From DASUZD01 sp036377055 (GTDB taxonomy: Bacteria > Actinomycetota > Thermoleophilia > Gaiellales > Gaiellaceae): 5,244 nt of DNA. A model generated the notes under the pieces. The model had not been told where the DNA came from, ran no database searches, and saw only the letters and a program-made list of their open reading frames with translations. Positions 1 through 5,244 of the stretch are shown here, in pieces; within the stretch, counting starts at the first letter, position 1, and the number at the start of each line of letters is the position of its first letter. The stretch spans positions 1 through 5,244 of the forward strand of contig DASUZD010000304.1 in assembly GCA_036377055.1 (NCBI GenBank). The letters are read 5' to 3'. Position numbers and translations under genes: made by a program.

Positions 1-855
1 GGCGTCGACGGCGAGCGCGTCGTCGGCGTCGCGGCGATGAGCTTCTTCCGGATGATCCTCGACGGCCGCGAGCGCGAGGTCGCGATCCCAGTCCATGTAG
101 CGACCGAGGCGCCGTACCGGCGGCAGGGAATCTTCTCGGAGCTCGAGCTGAACAACGAGCGCGAGGCGACCGCGGACGGGTCGCCGATCACGATCACGTT
201 CCCGAACGCCGCTTCGCACCGGATCTTCGTCGGCCGGCTCGGGTGGATCGACCTGCCGGGGCGGCGCGTTTGGGCTCGGCCGCTGCGTGCCGCCGGCGTC
301 GTTCGCTATTTCGCCCGGCGTCCGAGCCCGGTCGGCGGCTTGAGGCCTGCTTCGGGCGTGCGGAGCGATGGCGACGTGCGGATCGAGCCGCTCGAGCGCT
401 TCCCGTCCGAGGTCGACGGCGTCTGGCGCGCCGCCGCTCCTGCCTACGCGAACCACGTCATCCGGGACGCGCAATTCCTGAACTGGCGCTACGCCGACAC
501 GCCGCGGACGTACCGCCGCTTCGGCGCGTACCGCGACGGCCGGCTGCGCGCCGTCGCGATCGTCGGCCACACCGTCAAGCAGGGCGTCTCAAGCGGCTTC
601 CTCGCGGATCTCGTCAGCGAGCCCGAGGCGGACGCAGAGCGCGTCGCGTTGCTCCGGCGCGCCGCGGCCGACCTGGAGGCCGACGCGCTTATCGCGCTCC
701 CGCCGCGCACCCAACGCGCGTCGTTCGTGCGCGCGGGCTTCCTCCCGACGAACCGGAAGATCCGCTTCGTCGGCAAGGTGCTGAACCCGGACGGCCGCCT
801 CGACCCCGACCCGGCCGCGTGGCACTTCACGCTCGGCGACTTCGACTTCTTCTGA
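1..855 (+). CDS. GNAT-family N-acyltransferase, two-domain, 5' end missing
   Basis: The frame is open from base 1 and ends at TGA 853-855, giving 284 visible residues. The ATG at 37 is probably internal, because the residues before it (ERVVGVAAMSFF) read as a GNAT beta strand continuing from upstream. Visible residues 33-45 (HVATEAPYRRQGIF region) match GNAT motif A, the pyrophosphate loop for acetyl-CoA, in the form R-R-Q-G-I-F. Residues near 70-90 (NAAS..IF..LGW) fit the helix after it. A second half contains FLNWRY (about 159-164), a beta-rich stretch and a final WHFTLGDFDFF. This tandem layout is typical of GNAT proteins seen in polysaccharide gene clusters. The family transfers an acyl group from acyl-CoA, usually to an amine. 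An amino-sugar substrate is inferred only from the neighbouring glycosyltransferases. A hairpin and a new promoter follow it, so it may not share a transcript with the downstream genes. No signal peptide or membrane segment is visible, so it is probably cytoplasmic. Confidence 0.82.
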   Translation, partial: GVDGERVVGVAAMSFFRMILDGREREVAIPVHVATEAPYRRQGIFSELELNNEREATADGSPITITFPNAASHRIFVGRLGWIDLPGRRVWARPLRAAGVVRYFARRPSPVGGLRPASGVRSDGDVRIEPLERFPSEVDGVWRAAAPAYANHVIRDAQFLNWRYADTPRTYRRFGAYRDGRLRAVAIVGHTVKQGVSSGFLADLVSEPEADAERVALLRRAAADLEADALIALPPRTQRASFVRAGFLPTNRKIRFVGKVLNPDGRLDPDPAAWHFTLGDFDFF

Positions 856-870
856 TGCGATGGCCGTAGC

Positions 871-903
871 GGCCACGTCCGGGGTCAGACCCCGGACGTG
901 GCC
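871..903. repeat. Perfect 16-bp inverted repeat (hairpin) between genes
   Basis: The arms GGCCACGTCCGGGGTC (871-886) and GACCCCGGACGTGGCC (888-903) are exact reverse complements around a single A at 887. In RNA a realistic loop would be about TCAGA. It begins 15 bases after the GNAT stop codon and ends 33 bases before the TAGAAT box. The core GGGGTCAGACCCC resembles REP-like palindromes that occur in many copies in some GC-rich genomes; that comparison is from memory and the copy number here is unknown. No T-tract follows, so it is not a classical intrinsic terminator, though it could still end or stabilise the GNAT transcript. A shorter alternative stem, GGCCG/CGGCC (862-866 and 870-874, loop TAG), shares bases 871-874 with the left arm and cannot form at the same time. 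Confidence 0.85.
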
Positions 904-936
904 CCGGCGGGCGCGTCGTCTGAGGCCACGCGAACC

Positions 937-942
937 TAGAAT
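937..942 (+). promoter_or_regulatory. Probable -10 box (TAGAAT) of a leaderless promoter
   Basis: TAGAAT matches the TANNNT pattern of sigma-70-type -10 boxes and stands out in GC-rich surroundings. Exactly six bases separate it from the GTG start of the cupin gene (949). Transcription would therefore begin at or next to the start codon, as in actinobacterial leaderless mRNAs. The bases between box and start (CCTGGC) contain no Shine-Dalgarno sequence, which agrees with this. No convincing -35 element is seen; GTCGTC at 915-920 has suitable spacing but poor similarity. The promoter would drive the cupin and the three glycosyltransferase genes after it. Confidence 0.62.
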
Positions 943-948
943 CCTGGC

Positions 949-1338
949 GTGAGCGCTTACAAGATCGCCAACGTGAAGGAGATCGAGGACTCGGCGGACA
1001 AGTTCGGGTACGCCCCGAACATGGAGGCGCGGTTCGGGCGCGGGCCGCTCGAGGCCGAGCGGTCGGGCATCAGCTACCAGCGTCTCTCGCCGAACTTCCG
1101 TGGCCCTTTCGGACACCGGCATGCCGAGCAGGAGGAGACGTACGTCGTCGTCGGCGGAAGCGGCCGCGTCAAGCTCGAGGACGGCGTCCACGAGCTCGTG
1201 CAGTGGGACGCGCTGCGAGTCGCGCCGCAGTCGACGCGCGGCTTCGAGGCCGGGCCTGAGGGAATGGAGCTGCTCGTCTTCGGCGCCGGACCGGGCGGCG
1301 AGGTGGAGCTCGTGCACGACTGGTGGCCGACCGACTGA
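949..1338 (+). CDS. Small single-domain cupin protein
   Basis: A 129-residue protein, the usual size of a single-domain cupin. Cupin motif 1 is clear: GHRH at 55-58 followed by E62 and G69 fits HxH(x)3E(x)6G, giving metal ligands H56, H58 and E62. Motif 2 is degenerate: the region after P93 (PQSTRGFEAG) lacks the usual histidine and has R97 nearby, so metal binding, if any, would use an incomplete ligand set. The GTG start follows the TAGAAT box by six bases and there is no ribosome-binding site. The earlier residues form a plausible N-terminus, so the start is well supported. The 3' end overlaps the next gene by 16 nt, so it is probably co-transcribed with the glycosyltransferases. Some cupins in polysaccharide loci are sugar epimerases or ketoisomerases, but I see no specific RmlC or FdtA signature. 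It could equally be a small-molecule-binding or regulatory cupin. Function unassigned. Confidence 0.88.
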   Translation: MSAYKIANVKEIEDSADKFGYAPNMEARFGRGPLEAERSGISYQRLSPNFRGPFGHRHAEQEETYVVVGGSGRVKLEDGVHELVQWDALRVAPQSTRGFEAGPEGMELLVFGAGPGGEVELVHDWWPTD

Positions 1339-2360
1339 CGAAGCTCGTCTTCGTCACGCAGCAGGTCGATCCGGCGCATCCCGCGCTTGCTGCGACGGTG
1401 CCGAAGGTGCGCGCGCTCGCGGCCCGCGTCGACGAGCTCGTGGTGCTGGCCGACGAGGCCGTGCCCGAGGCGCTCCCGGCCAACTGCCGCGTCCACAGTT
1501 TCCGCGCGCGGGCGAAGGCAAGGCGCGGCCTTCGCTTCGAGACGGCGCTCGCGCGCGAGCTGCGCGGGCTCTCCGCGGTCGTCGCCCACATGTGTCCGAT
1601 CTACGCGGTGCTGGCGGCGCCCGTCGTGCGACCGCTCCGGGTCCCGCTCGTCCTCTGGTTCACGCACTGGCGCGCGAGCCGCCTGCTGCGGCTCGCGGAG
1701 CGCGCATCCACTGCGGTCGCGACCGTCGACCGGCGTTCGTTCCCGCTGCCCTCGCCCAAGGTGCGCCCGATCGGACACGGGATCGACTTCTCGGAGTTCC
1801 CGTGCGTCGAGCCGCGGCGCGACAGCGTGCTCCACGTGCTGGCGCTCGGCCGGTATTCGCCGGCGAAAGGGCTCGAGACCGTCCTCCGCGCGCTCGCCCA
1901 GGTCGACGACGCACGCCTCGTCGTCCACGGCCCGGCGTTGACGGAGCACGAGCGGTCTCACCGCGGAGAGCTCCTCAAGCTCGCAGCCCACCTCGGCCTC
2001 GTCGGCCGCGTCCACCTCGAGGACGCCGTCAACCGCGCGCAGGTGCCGAAGCTGTTCGCGGAGAACGACCTGCTCGCGAACAACATGCGCGCGGGCGCTC
2101 CCGACAAGGCGGTCTACGAGGCTGCCGCGAGCTGCCTGCCCGTGGTCGCGTCGAATCCCGTCTTCGACTCGCTGCTCGAGCCTGAGCTTCGGTTCGAGCG
2201 CGACGACCCGCGTGAGCTGGCCGAGCGGCTGCGGGCGTTCGCGGCGCTCGCCCCGGCGCAACGGGCGAAGCTCGGGCGCGCCCTCCACGACCGGGTCGCC
2301 GAGGCACACTCCGTGGAGTCGTGGGCCGATGGGATCCTGGCGACGGCGGGACTGCGATGA
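1323..2360 (+). CDS. GT4-like glycosyltransferase (GT-B fold), degenerate EX7E motif
   Basis: A 345-residue protein, the usual length for GT4/GT-B enzymes, which move a sugar from a nucleotide-sugar to an acceptor in the cytoplasm or at the inner membrane face. The N-terminal acceptor half begins with strand KLVFVTQQ (7-14) and includes VPLVLWFTHW (107-116). The linker carries IGHGID (150-155), a common GT4 site. The C-terminal donor half starts at LALGRYSPAKG (173-183) and holds DKAVYEAAASCLPVV (261-275). E266 matches the second glutamate of EX7E, but the position of the first is G258. Related GT4 enzymes with a 'G-x-x-D-K-x-x-x-E-A' block also lack it, so the protein need not be inactive. 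The GTG start at 1323 puts the first beta strand at residue 7 and overlaps the cupin gene by 16 nt. AGGTGGAG at 1301-1308 is a possible but distant ribosome-binding site. Its stop overlaps the next start as ATGA. Donor and acceptor sugars are unknown. Confidence 0.87.
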   Translation: MADRLTKLVFVTQQVDPAHPALAATVPKVRALAARVDELVVLADEAVPEALPANCRVHSFRARAKARRGLRFETALARELRGLSAVVAHMCPIYAVLAAPVVRPLRVPLVLWFTHWRASRLLRLAERASTAVATVDRRSFPLPSPKVRPIGHGIDFSEFPCVEPRRDSVLHVLALGRYSPAKGLETVLRALAQVDDARLVVHGPALTEHERSHRGELLKLAAHLGLVGRVHLEDAVNRAQVPKLFAENDLLANNMRAGAPDKAVYEAAASCLPVVASNPVFDSLLEPELRFERDDPRELAERLRAFAALAPAQRAKLGRALHDRVAEAHSVESWADGILATAGLR

Positions 2361-3448
2361 GCGACCTGATCCTCCACACGCAGAAGGTGGCCGGCATCTC
2401 CGGCTCGGAGGCGCACCTACTCTCGCTCCTGCCGCGCTTGCGCGAGCGCGGCTGGAACGTGCGGATGCTGATGCTGCACGAGCACGAGCCTGGCGCGCGG
2501 GAGTTCGCGCGTGAGCTTCGCGACCGCGGTGTGCCACTCGACGCGATTCCGCTGCGCGCCGACGTCGACCCGATCGCGTTCCTCCAGCTCGCTGCATACC
2601 TCACTCGACACCGGCCCGCGCTGCTGCACACGCACCTCGTCCACGCGGACGTCTACGGCCAGCTCGCGGGCACGCTGGCGCGCGTCCCGCTCCGGTTCTC
2701 GACGAAGCACGGCTTCAACGAGTTCCGCGAGGGACGCGAGTTCGCGCTCGCCGACCGGGCCGTCGCGAGCCTCGCGCACGTCCACATCGCCATCTCGCGC
2801 GGCCTCGCGCGGTACCTCGCCGAGACGGAGGGCTTCGCCGAGCGCGGGTTCCAGATCGTCCACTACGGGATTCCCGTCGACGGCGCTGCACCAACGTACG
2901 CGGCTTCACCGCCTCGGCTTCTCTGCATCGGCCGGCTGATCCCGATCAAGGGACACGTCGTGCTGCTCCGCGCGCTCGCCGCCGCGCGTGCGGAGGTGCC
3001 GGACCTCGAGCTCGAGGTGGCCGGACGCGGGCCGCTGGAGCCGGCGCTGCGCGCGCTCGTCAAGGAGCTCGGGCTCGAGGACGCGGCGCGCTTCCTCGGC
3101 CACGTCGTGCCCGTGCAGCGCGCGATCGAGCGCGCGTCGATCGTCGTCGTCCCGTCCCTCGGCGAGGGCTTCGGGATGGTGGCGCTGGAGGCGATGGAGC
3201 GCGCACGGCCGGTGATCGCGGCGGAGATCGGGGGGCTCGGAGATCTCGTCCGGCACGGCGAGACCGGCCTGCTCGTGCCGGCCGCCGAGGTCGAGCCGCT
3301 GCGTCGCGCGATCGTCGAGCTGGCCGGCAATCCGGAGCGAGCGGCTGCGATGGGAGCGGCGGGCCGCCGGCGCGCGGAGGAGCACTTCCTCGAGTCGCGC
3401 TCGATCGACCGGACGGAGCTGCTCTACCGCGCGTACTTGGGCGAGTGA
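2357..3448 (+). CDS. GT4 family glycosyltransferase (GT-B fold)
   Basis: A 363-residue retaining-type GT4 protein with all the usual landmarks. The N-terminal loop ISGSEAHL (14-21) is the family's GGxE-like site, followed by HTHLVHADVYG (91-101) and HYGIPVD (169-175). The donor domain has CIGRLIPIKGH (190-200), VAGRGPLE (221-228) and an intact EX7E motif in GEGFGMVALEA (E270 and E278), then GGLGDLVRHGETGLLV (292-307). These residues bind the nucleotide-sugar phosphate and ribose. I chose the ATG at 2357, which overlaps the previous TGA as ATGA and begins MSDLILHTQ directly before the first strand. An ATG at 2321 is in frame but would add 12 unconserved residues and a 40-nt overlap. A weak GGCGGGA (2345-2351) lies five bases before the start. 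Its stop overlaps the next gene as GTGA, so translation is probably coupled along the operon. A role in extending a surface glycan is inferred from context; the sugar is unknown. Confidence 0.93.
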   Translation: MSDLILHTQKVAGISGSEAHLLSLLPRLRERGWNVRMLMLHEHEPGAREFARELRDRGVPLDAIPLRADVDPIAFLQLAAYLTRHRPALLHTHLVHADVYGQLAGTLARVPLRFSTKHGFNEFREGREFALADRAVASLAHVHIAISRGLARYLAETEGFAERGFQIVHYGIPVDGAAPTYAASPPRLLCIGRLIPIKGHVVLLRALAAARAEVPDLELEVAGRGPLEPALRALVKELGLEDAARFLGHVVPVQRAIERASIVVVPSLGEGFGMVALEAMERARPVIAAEIGGLGDLVRHGETGLLVPAAEVEPLRRAIVELAGNPERAAAMGAAGRRRAEEHFLESRSIDRTELLYRAYLGE

Positions 3449-4290
3449 CGCGGATCGTCGGGATCGGGCTCTTCCGCGACGAGGACCGCTTCGTCGAGCG
3501 CGCGGTACGCAACGTCTTTGGCTTCTGCGACGAGCTGATCCTCGTCGACCACCGCTCGAAGGACCGGACGCCGGAGATCCTCGAACAGCTCGCGGCTGAG
3601 AGCCCCGTCCCCACCTCGCTGCACCGCGTGCACGAGGCGGGCCAGTCGCACGATCTGATCAAGGAGCGGGCCGGCGAGGATCTTTGGGCATTCGGGCTCG
3701 ACGGTGACGAGCTGTACGACCCGCGCGGGCTTGTGCGGTTCAGGGAGATGCTCCTCGCCGGCGAGGCCGGCGACGCCTGGAACATCCGCGCCAACATGCT
3801 CCACGTCGTCGAGCTCGACGAGGGCCGGGGCCTCGCAACGGGCTACATCTCGCCACCGGCGCCGAGCGTCTCGAAGATGTTCAACTTCCGCCGGATCACC
3901 GCCTGGGACGGCGACAACCCCGAGCGCCTCTGCGACCCCTCGGGCCTCGTCTTCAAGCCGGGCGTCGAGCCGCGGAAGTACGAGCTGAACACGGAGTACG
4001 CGTGGGACGAGTCGCCGTTCCGGGCGCTCCACCTTTGCTTCGTGCGGCGGTCGAGCCGGCAGAGCAAGGACATGGCGCGGATGAACGTCCCCGACCGAAC
4101 GGCCCCGCGGCGAGCGCCAGTGCGTGCGTGGCGAGCGCTTCGCGAGGCGCTCGGCAGGCCACCTGCGGGTACGTACAAGGATCTCTACCGCGTCGGCGAG
4201 CTCGTCACGCTCGACGCGCGCGCCTTCCTCGGGAGCGACTCGAGCACGTATCGCGCGACCGCGGCCGGGGAGGCGCACTCGTCGAAGTAG
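3445..4290 (+). CDS. GT2-like glycosyltransferase (GT-A fold)
   Basis: A 281-residue protein with GT-A features. The N-terminal strand MTRIVGIGLFRDED is the nucleotide-binding start, LILVDHRSKDRTPEIL (31-46) corresponds to the family's 'vDdgStDgT' block, and FGLDGDELYDP (83-93) carries the DxD metal and donor site (D86, D88). HLCFVRRSSRQSKDM (196-210) resembles the late histidine-containing segment seen in short GT2 enzymes that act on polysaccharide or lipid-linked acceptors. No membrane helix is visible, unlike processive GT2 synthases, so a single sugar transfer is likely. The GTG at 3445 overlaps the upstream TGA as GTGA and no good ribosome-binding site precedes it, so it depends on coupling. 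The last 35 residues (247-281) are antisense to the end of the minus-strand gene. The recognisable part ends near FLG (261-263); the remaining tail is Ala/Ser-rich and looks unconstrained. It is the last gene of the plus-strand operon, and no terminator follows. Confidence 0.87.
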   Translation: MTRIVGIGLFRDEDRFVERAVRNVFGFCDELILVDHRSKDRTPEILEQLAAESPVPTSLHRVHEAGQSHDLIKERAGEDLWAFGLDGDELYDPRGLVRFREMLLAGEAGDAWNIRANMLHVVELDEGRGLATGYISPPAPSVSKMFNFRRITAWDGDNPERLCDPSGLVFKPGVEPRKYELNTEYAWDESPFRALHLCFVRRSSRQSKDMARMNVPDRTAPRRAPVRAWRALREALGRPPAGTYKDLYRVGELVTLDARAFLGSDSSTYRATAAGEAHSSK

Positions 4291-5201
4291 CGCGCCGCCG
4301 CGTCGCGGAGCGCCTGCTGCTCCTCGGGCGCCGCGAGCAGCCGCTCGATCGTCGCGGGGACCTTGTCGTACTCGTGCTCGGGCGCCGCCTCGGTGTCCTC
4401 CGGGCGAGCGATCCCGCAGTCGGCGACGTGCACGCCCGCCTCGATCGGAACCGGCCAGCGCGGAGGCGGCAGCGCGTCGAAGACAATGCACGCGCCCATC
4501 GCGAGCAGGTCGATCGTGCGCCACGACCAGCAGAGGTGCTTGCCGGCGCGCATCGGCACGACGCGCGCGCGAGCGAGCCGCGCCCACAGCTCGTGCGGCC
4601 GGAGCTGGTCACGCGTGACGGGGATCCCACGCGCGCGAAGCCGCTCCATGTTGGCCACGTCCTCGTCCGCCGGAAAGCCCTCCGGGAAGATTGCGAGCAG
4701 ATCCTTCGAACAGTCGAGCTCGGCAAGCCGCTCGAACACGCGCAGCGAGTGCTCGCGCCCGCCCCAGACGTTCGAGACGTAGGCGACGTCGACCTCCTTC
4801 GGCGCGGCGCGCAGCGAGCGGAGGCGCTCGATCTTGGCGCGGTCGAGCAGGCCGTTGCCGTTCACGATCGGCCGGACCTTGGCGTCGTACTCGTCGGCCG
4901 GCCAGCGATTCGCTTTGAAGTAGACGTCGCTCCACGCGAGCGCGTCCGGGTCACGGACTTCACGCTTGTCGTGGCCGTCGATCGCGAAGCGGACGCCGTC
5001 CGACTCGTACCGGCCGACGTACGCCTCGGCGTCGCCGCGGCCGAACCGGTACGCGAGGCTCACCTTCGCGCGGACGCCCGGCACCGGCGGCAGGCCGCGA
5101 ACGCACAGCCGCGCCGCCTGTTCGAGCCCGAGGAGGTAGTACTTCTGGTAGCCGATCGTGCGCCCGACCCGCGGCGGCGCGCGGAACGTGACTTCCCTCA
5201 C
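4185..5201 (-). CDS. Divergent GT-B-like putative glycosyltransferase
   Basis: A 338-residue protein on the minus strand, with GTG start at 5201-5199 and TAG stop at 4187-4185. The N-terminal half contains RFAIDGHDKREV (71-82), WSDVYFKANRWP (90-101) and VRPIVNGNGLLD (109-120). The central strand KEVDVAYVSNVWGGREHSLR (135-154) looks like the first strand of a GT-B donor domain. KHLCWSWRTIDLLAMGACIVFD (221-242) matches the sugar-nucleotide end of GT-B folds, where an Arg and an acidic residue precede 'l.aMGac.v.D', as in CgeB-like or Glyco_trans_1_2-type proteins. EX7E is not present. The final residues 323-338 are low-complexity and lie opposite the GT2-like gene. The start is supported by a GTGA overlap with the upstream minus-strand gene and by GAGGAA eight bases before it. 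A GT role fits the neighbours, but exact family, donor and acceptor are uncertain. No signal peptide or membrane segment is seen. Confidence 0.8.
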   Translation of the reverse strand: MREVTFRAPPRVGRTIGYQKYYLLGLEQAARLCVRGLPPVPGVRAKVSLAYRFGRGDAEAYVGRYESDGVRFAIDGHDKREVRDPDALAWSDVYFKANRWPADEYDAKVRPIVNGNGLLDRAKIERLRSLRAAPKEVDVAYVSNVWGGREHSLRVFERLAELDCSKDLLAIFPEGFPADEDVANMERLRARGIPVTRDQLRPHELWARLARARVVPMRAGKHLCWSWRTIDLLAMGACIVFDALPPPRWPVPIEAGVHVADCGIARPEDTEAAPEHEYDKVPATIERLLAAPEEQQALRDAAARYFDECASPAAVARYVLESLPRKARASSVTSSPTR

Positions 5202-5244
5202 GCTGCGGCTTCCTCGTAGAGCGCGACGGTCGCGTCGAGGACCG
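5198..5244 (-). CDS. C-terminal end of an upstream minus-strand gene (partial)
   Basis: Reading the minus strand from the window edge gives VLDATVALYEEAAA followed by TGA at 5200-5198. The short helix-like ending resembles the C-terminus of many glycosyltransferases and other alpha/beta enzymes, but 14 residues cannot identify a family. Reality is supported by the 4-nt GTGA overlap with the next gene's start and by a GAGGAA ribosome-binding-like sequence within its last codons. It indicates that the minus-strand operon continues beyond the window. Another glycosyltransferase or glycan gene is likely by context only. Confidence 0.6.
   Translation of the reverse strand, partial: VLDATVALYEEAAA
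5210..5215 (-). promoter_or_regulatory. Ribosome-binding site GAGGAA for the minus-strand gene
   Basis: On the minus strand GAGGAA lies eight bases before the GTG at 5201, inside the end of the upstream gene. It is the best Shine-Dalgarno match near any start in the window. It supports the chosen GTG start and suggests that this gene can recruit ribosomes itself as well as through the GTGA overlap. Confidence 0.6.

Noticed and set aside
37..39. ATG at 37 as the true start of the GNAT gene
   Set aside because: The codons before it continue a typical GNAT beta strand in the same open frame to the window edge, so the gene starts upstream.
871..903. Classical intrinsic terminator
   Set aside because: The stem is strong but GC-rich sequence follows in place of a T-tract, so I list it as an inverted repeat with termination only as a possibility.
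2321..2356. In-frame ATG at 2321 as the start of the canonical GT4
   Set aside because: It would add 12 unconserved residues and a 40-nt overlap. The ATG at 2357 gives a normal N-terminus and the ATGA overlap seen in this operon style.
1074..2597. Long minus-strand open frame (507 codons) opposite the cupin and first GT4-like gene
   Set aside because: Its product is Arg/Ala-rich with no recognisable domain, and it lies antisense to two well-supported genes. Long empty frames are expected at this GC content.
4315..4353. Inverted repeat CTGCTC...GAGCAG near the convergent gene ends
   Set aside because: It is only six bases per arm, lies within the minus-strand coding sequence, and is explained by repeated Glu/Leu/Ala codons at high GC.
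3424..4587. Minus-strand open frame (387 codons) opposite the GT2-like gene
   Set aside because: The GT2-like frame has a DxD site and a GTGA overlap start. This antisense frame has no motif and also crosses the GT-B-like gene in another phase.
4002..5219. Long plus-strand open frame (405 codons) opposite the GT-B-like gene
   Set aside because: The translation is Arg/Ala-rich without motifs and is explained as antisense to the minus-strand gene, which has clear sequence blocks and a supported start.
1..5244. CRISPR array, tRNA, insertion sequence or phage features
   Set aside because: No spaced direct repeats, tRNA-like cloverleaf, transposase motif or terminal repeats were seen. Coding sequence fills nearly the whole window.

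Overview
The window is uniformly very GC-rich, with G or C at almost every wobble position, GTG starts, tightly overlapping genes and a likely leaderless promoter (a TAGAAT box six bases before a GTG start). These traits suggest an actinobacterium (Actinomycetota). A deep lineage such as Thermoleophilia is my best guess, but no marker gene is present to prove it.

Layout. Positions 1-855 (+) hold the 3' part of a two-domain GNAT-type acyltransferase gene whose start lies outside the window. A 93-base gap follows, with a perfect 16-bp palindromic hairpin (871-903) and then a probable promoter (937-942). From 949 to 4290 (+) four genes are packed with overlapping ends: a small cupin (949-1338), a GT4-like glycosyltransferase with a degenerate catalytic motif (1323-2360), a canonical GT4 glycosyltransferase (2357-3448) and a GT2-like (GT-A) glycosyltransferase (3445-4290). 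The overlaps (16 nt, ATGA, GTGA) indicate one co-transcribed, translationally coupled operon. On the minus strand, a divergent GT-B-like putative glycosyltransferase (5201-4185) runs into the plus-strand operon and overlaps its last gene tail-to-tail by 106 nt. The end of another minus-strand gene (5244-5198) is joined to it by a 4-nt GTGA overlap.

Together this looks like an interior piece of a cell-surface or extracellular polysaccharide locus. Several glycosyltransferases would add sugars in sequence, and a GNAT enzyme may acylate an amino sugar or a related substrate. No polymerase, flippase, ABC exporter, priming transferase or nucleotide-sugar enzyme is visible, so neither the glycan nor its export route can be named. 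I found no clearly new defence, mobile or RNA-based system. The points most worth a second look are the palindrome between genes, the leaderless promoter, the long antisense coding overlap, and two divergent proteins (the GT4-like enzyme lacking the first EX7E glutamate and the minus-strand GT-B-like protein). There are no tRNA, rRNA or CRISPR features and no gene-free stretch over 300 bases.
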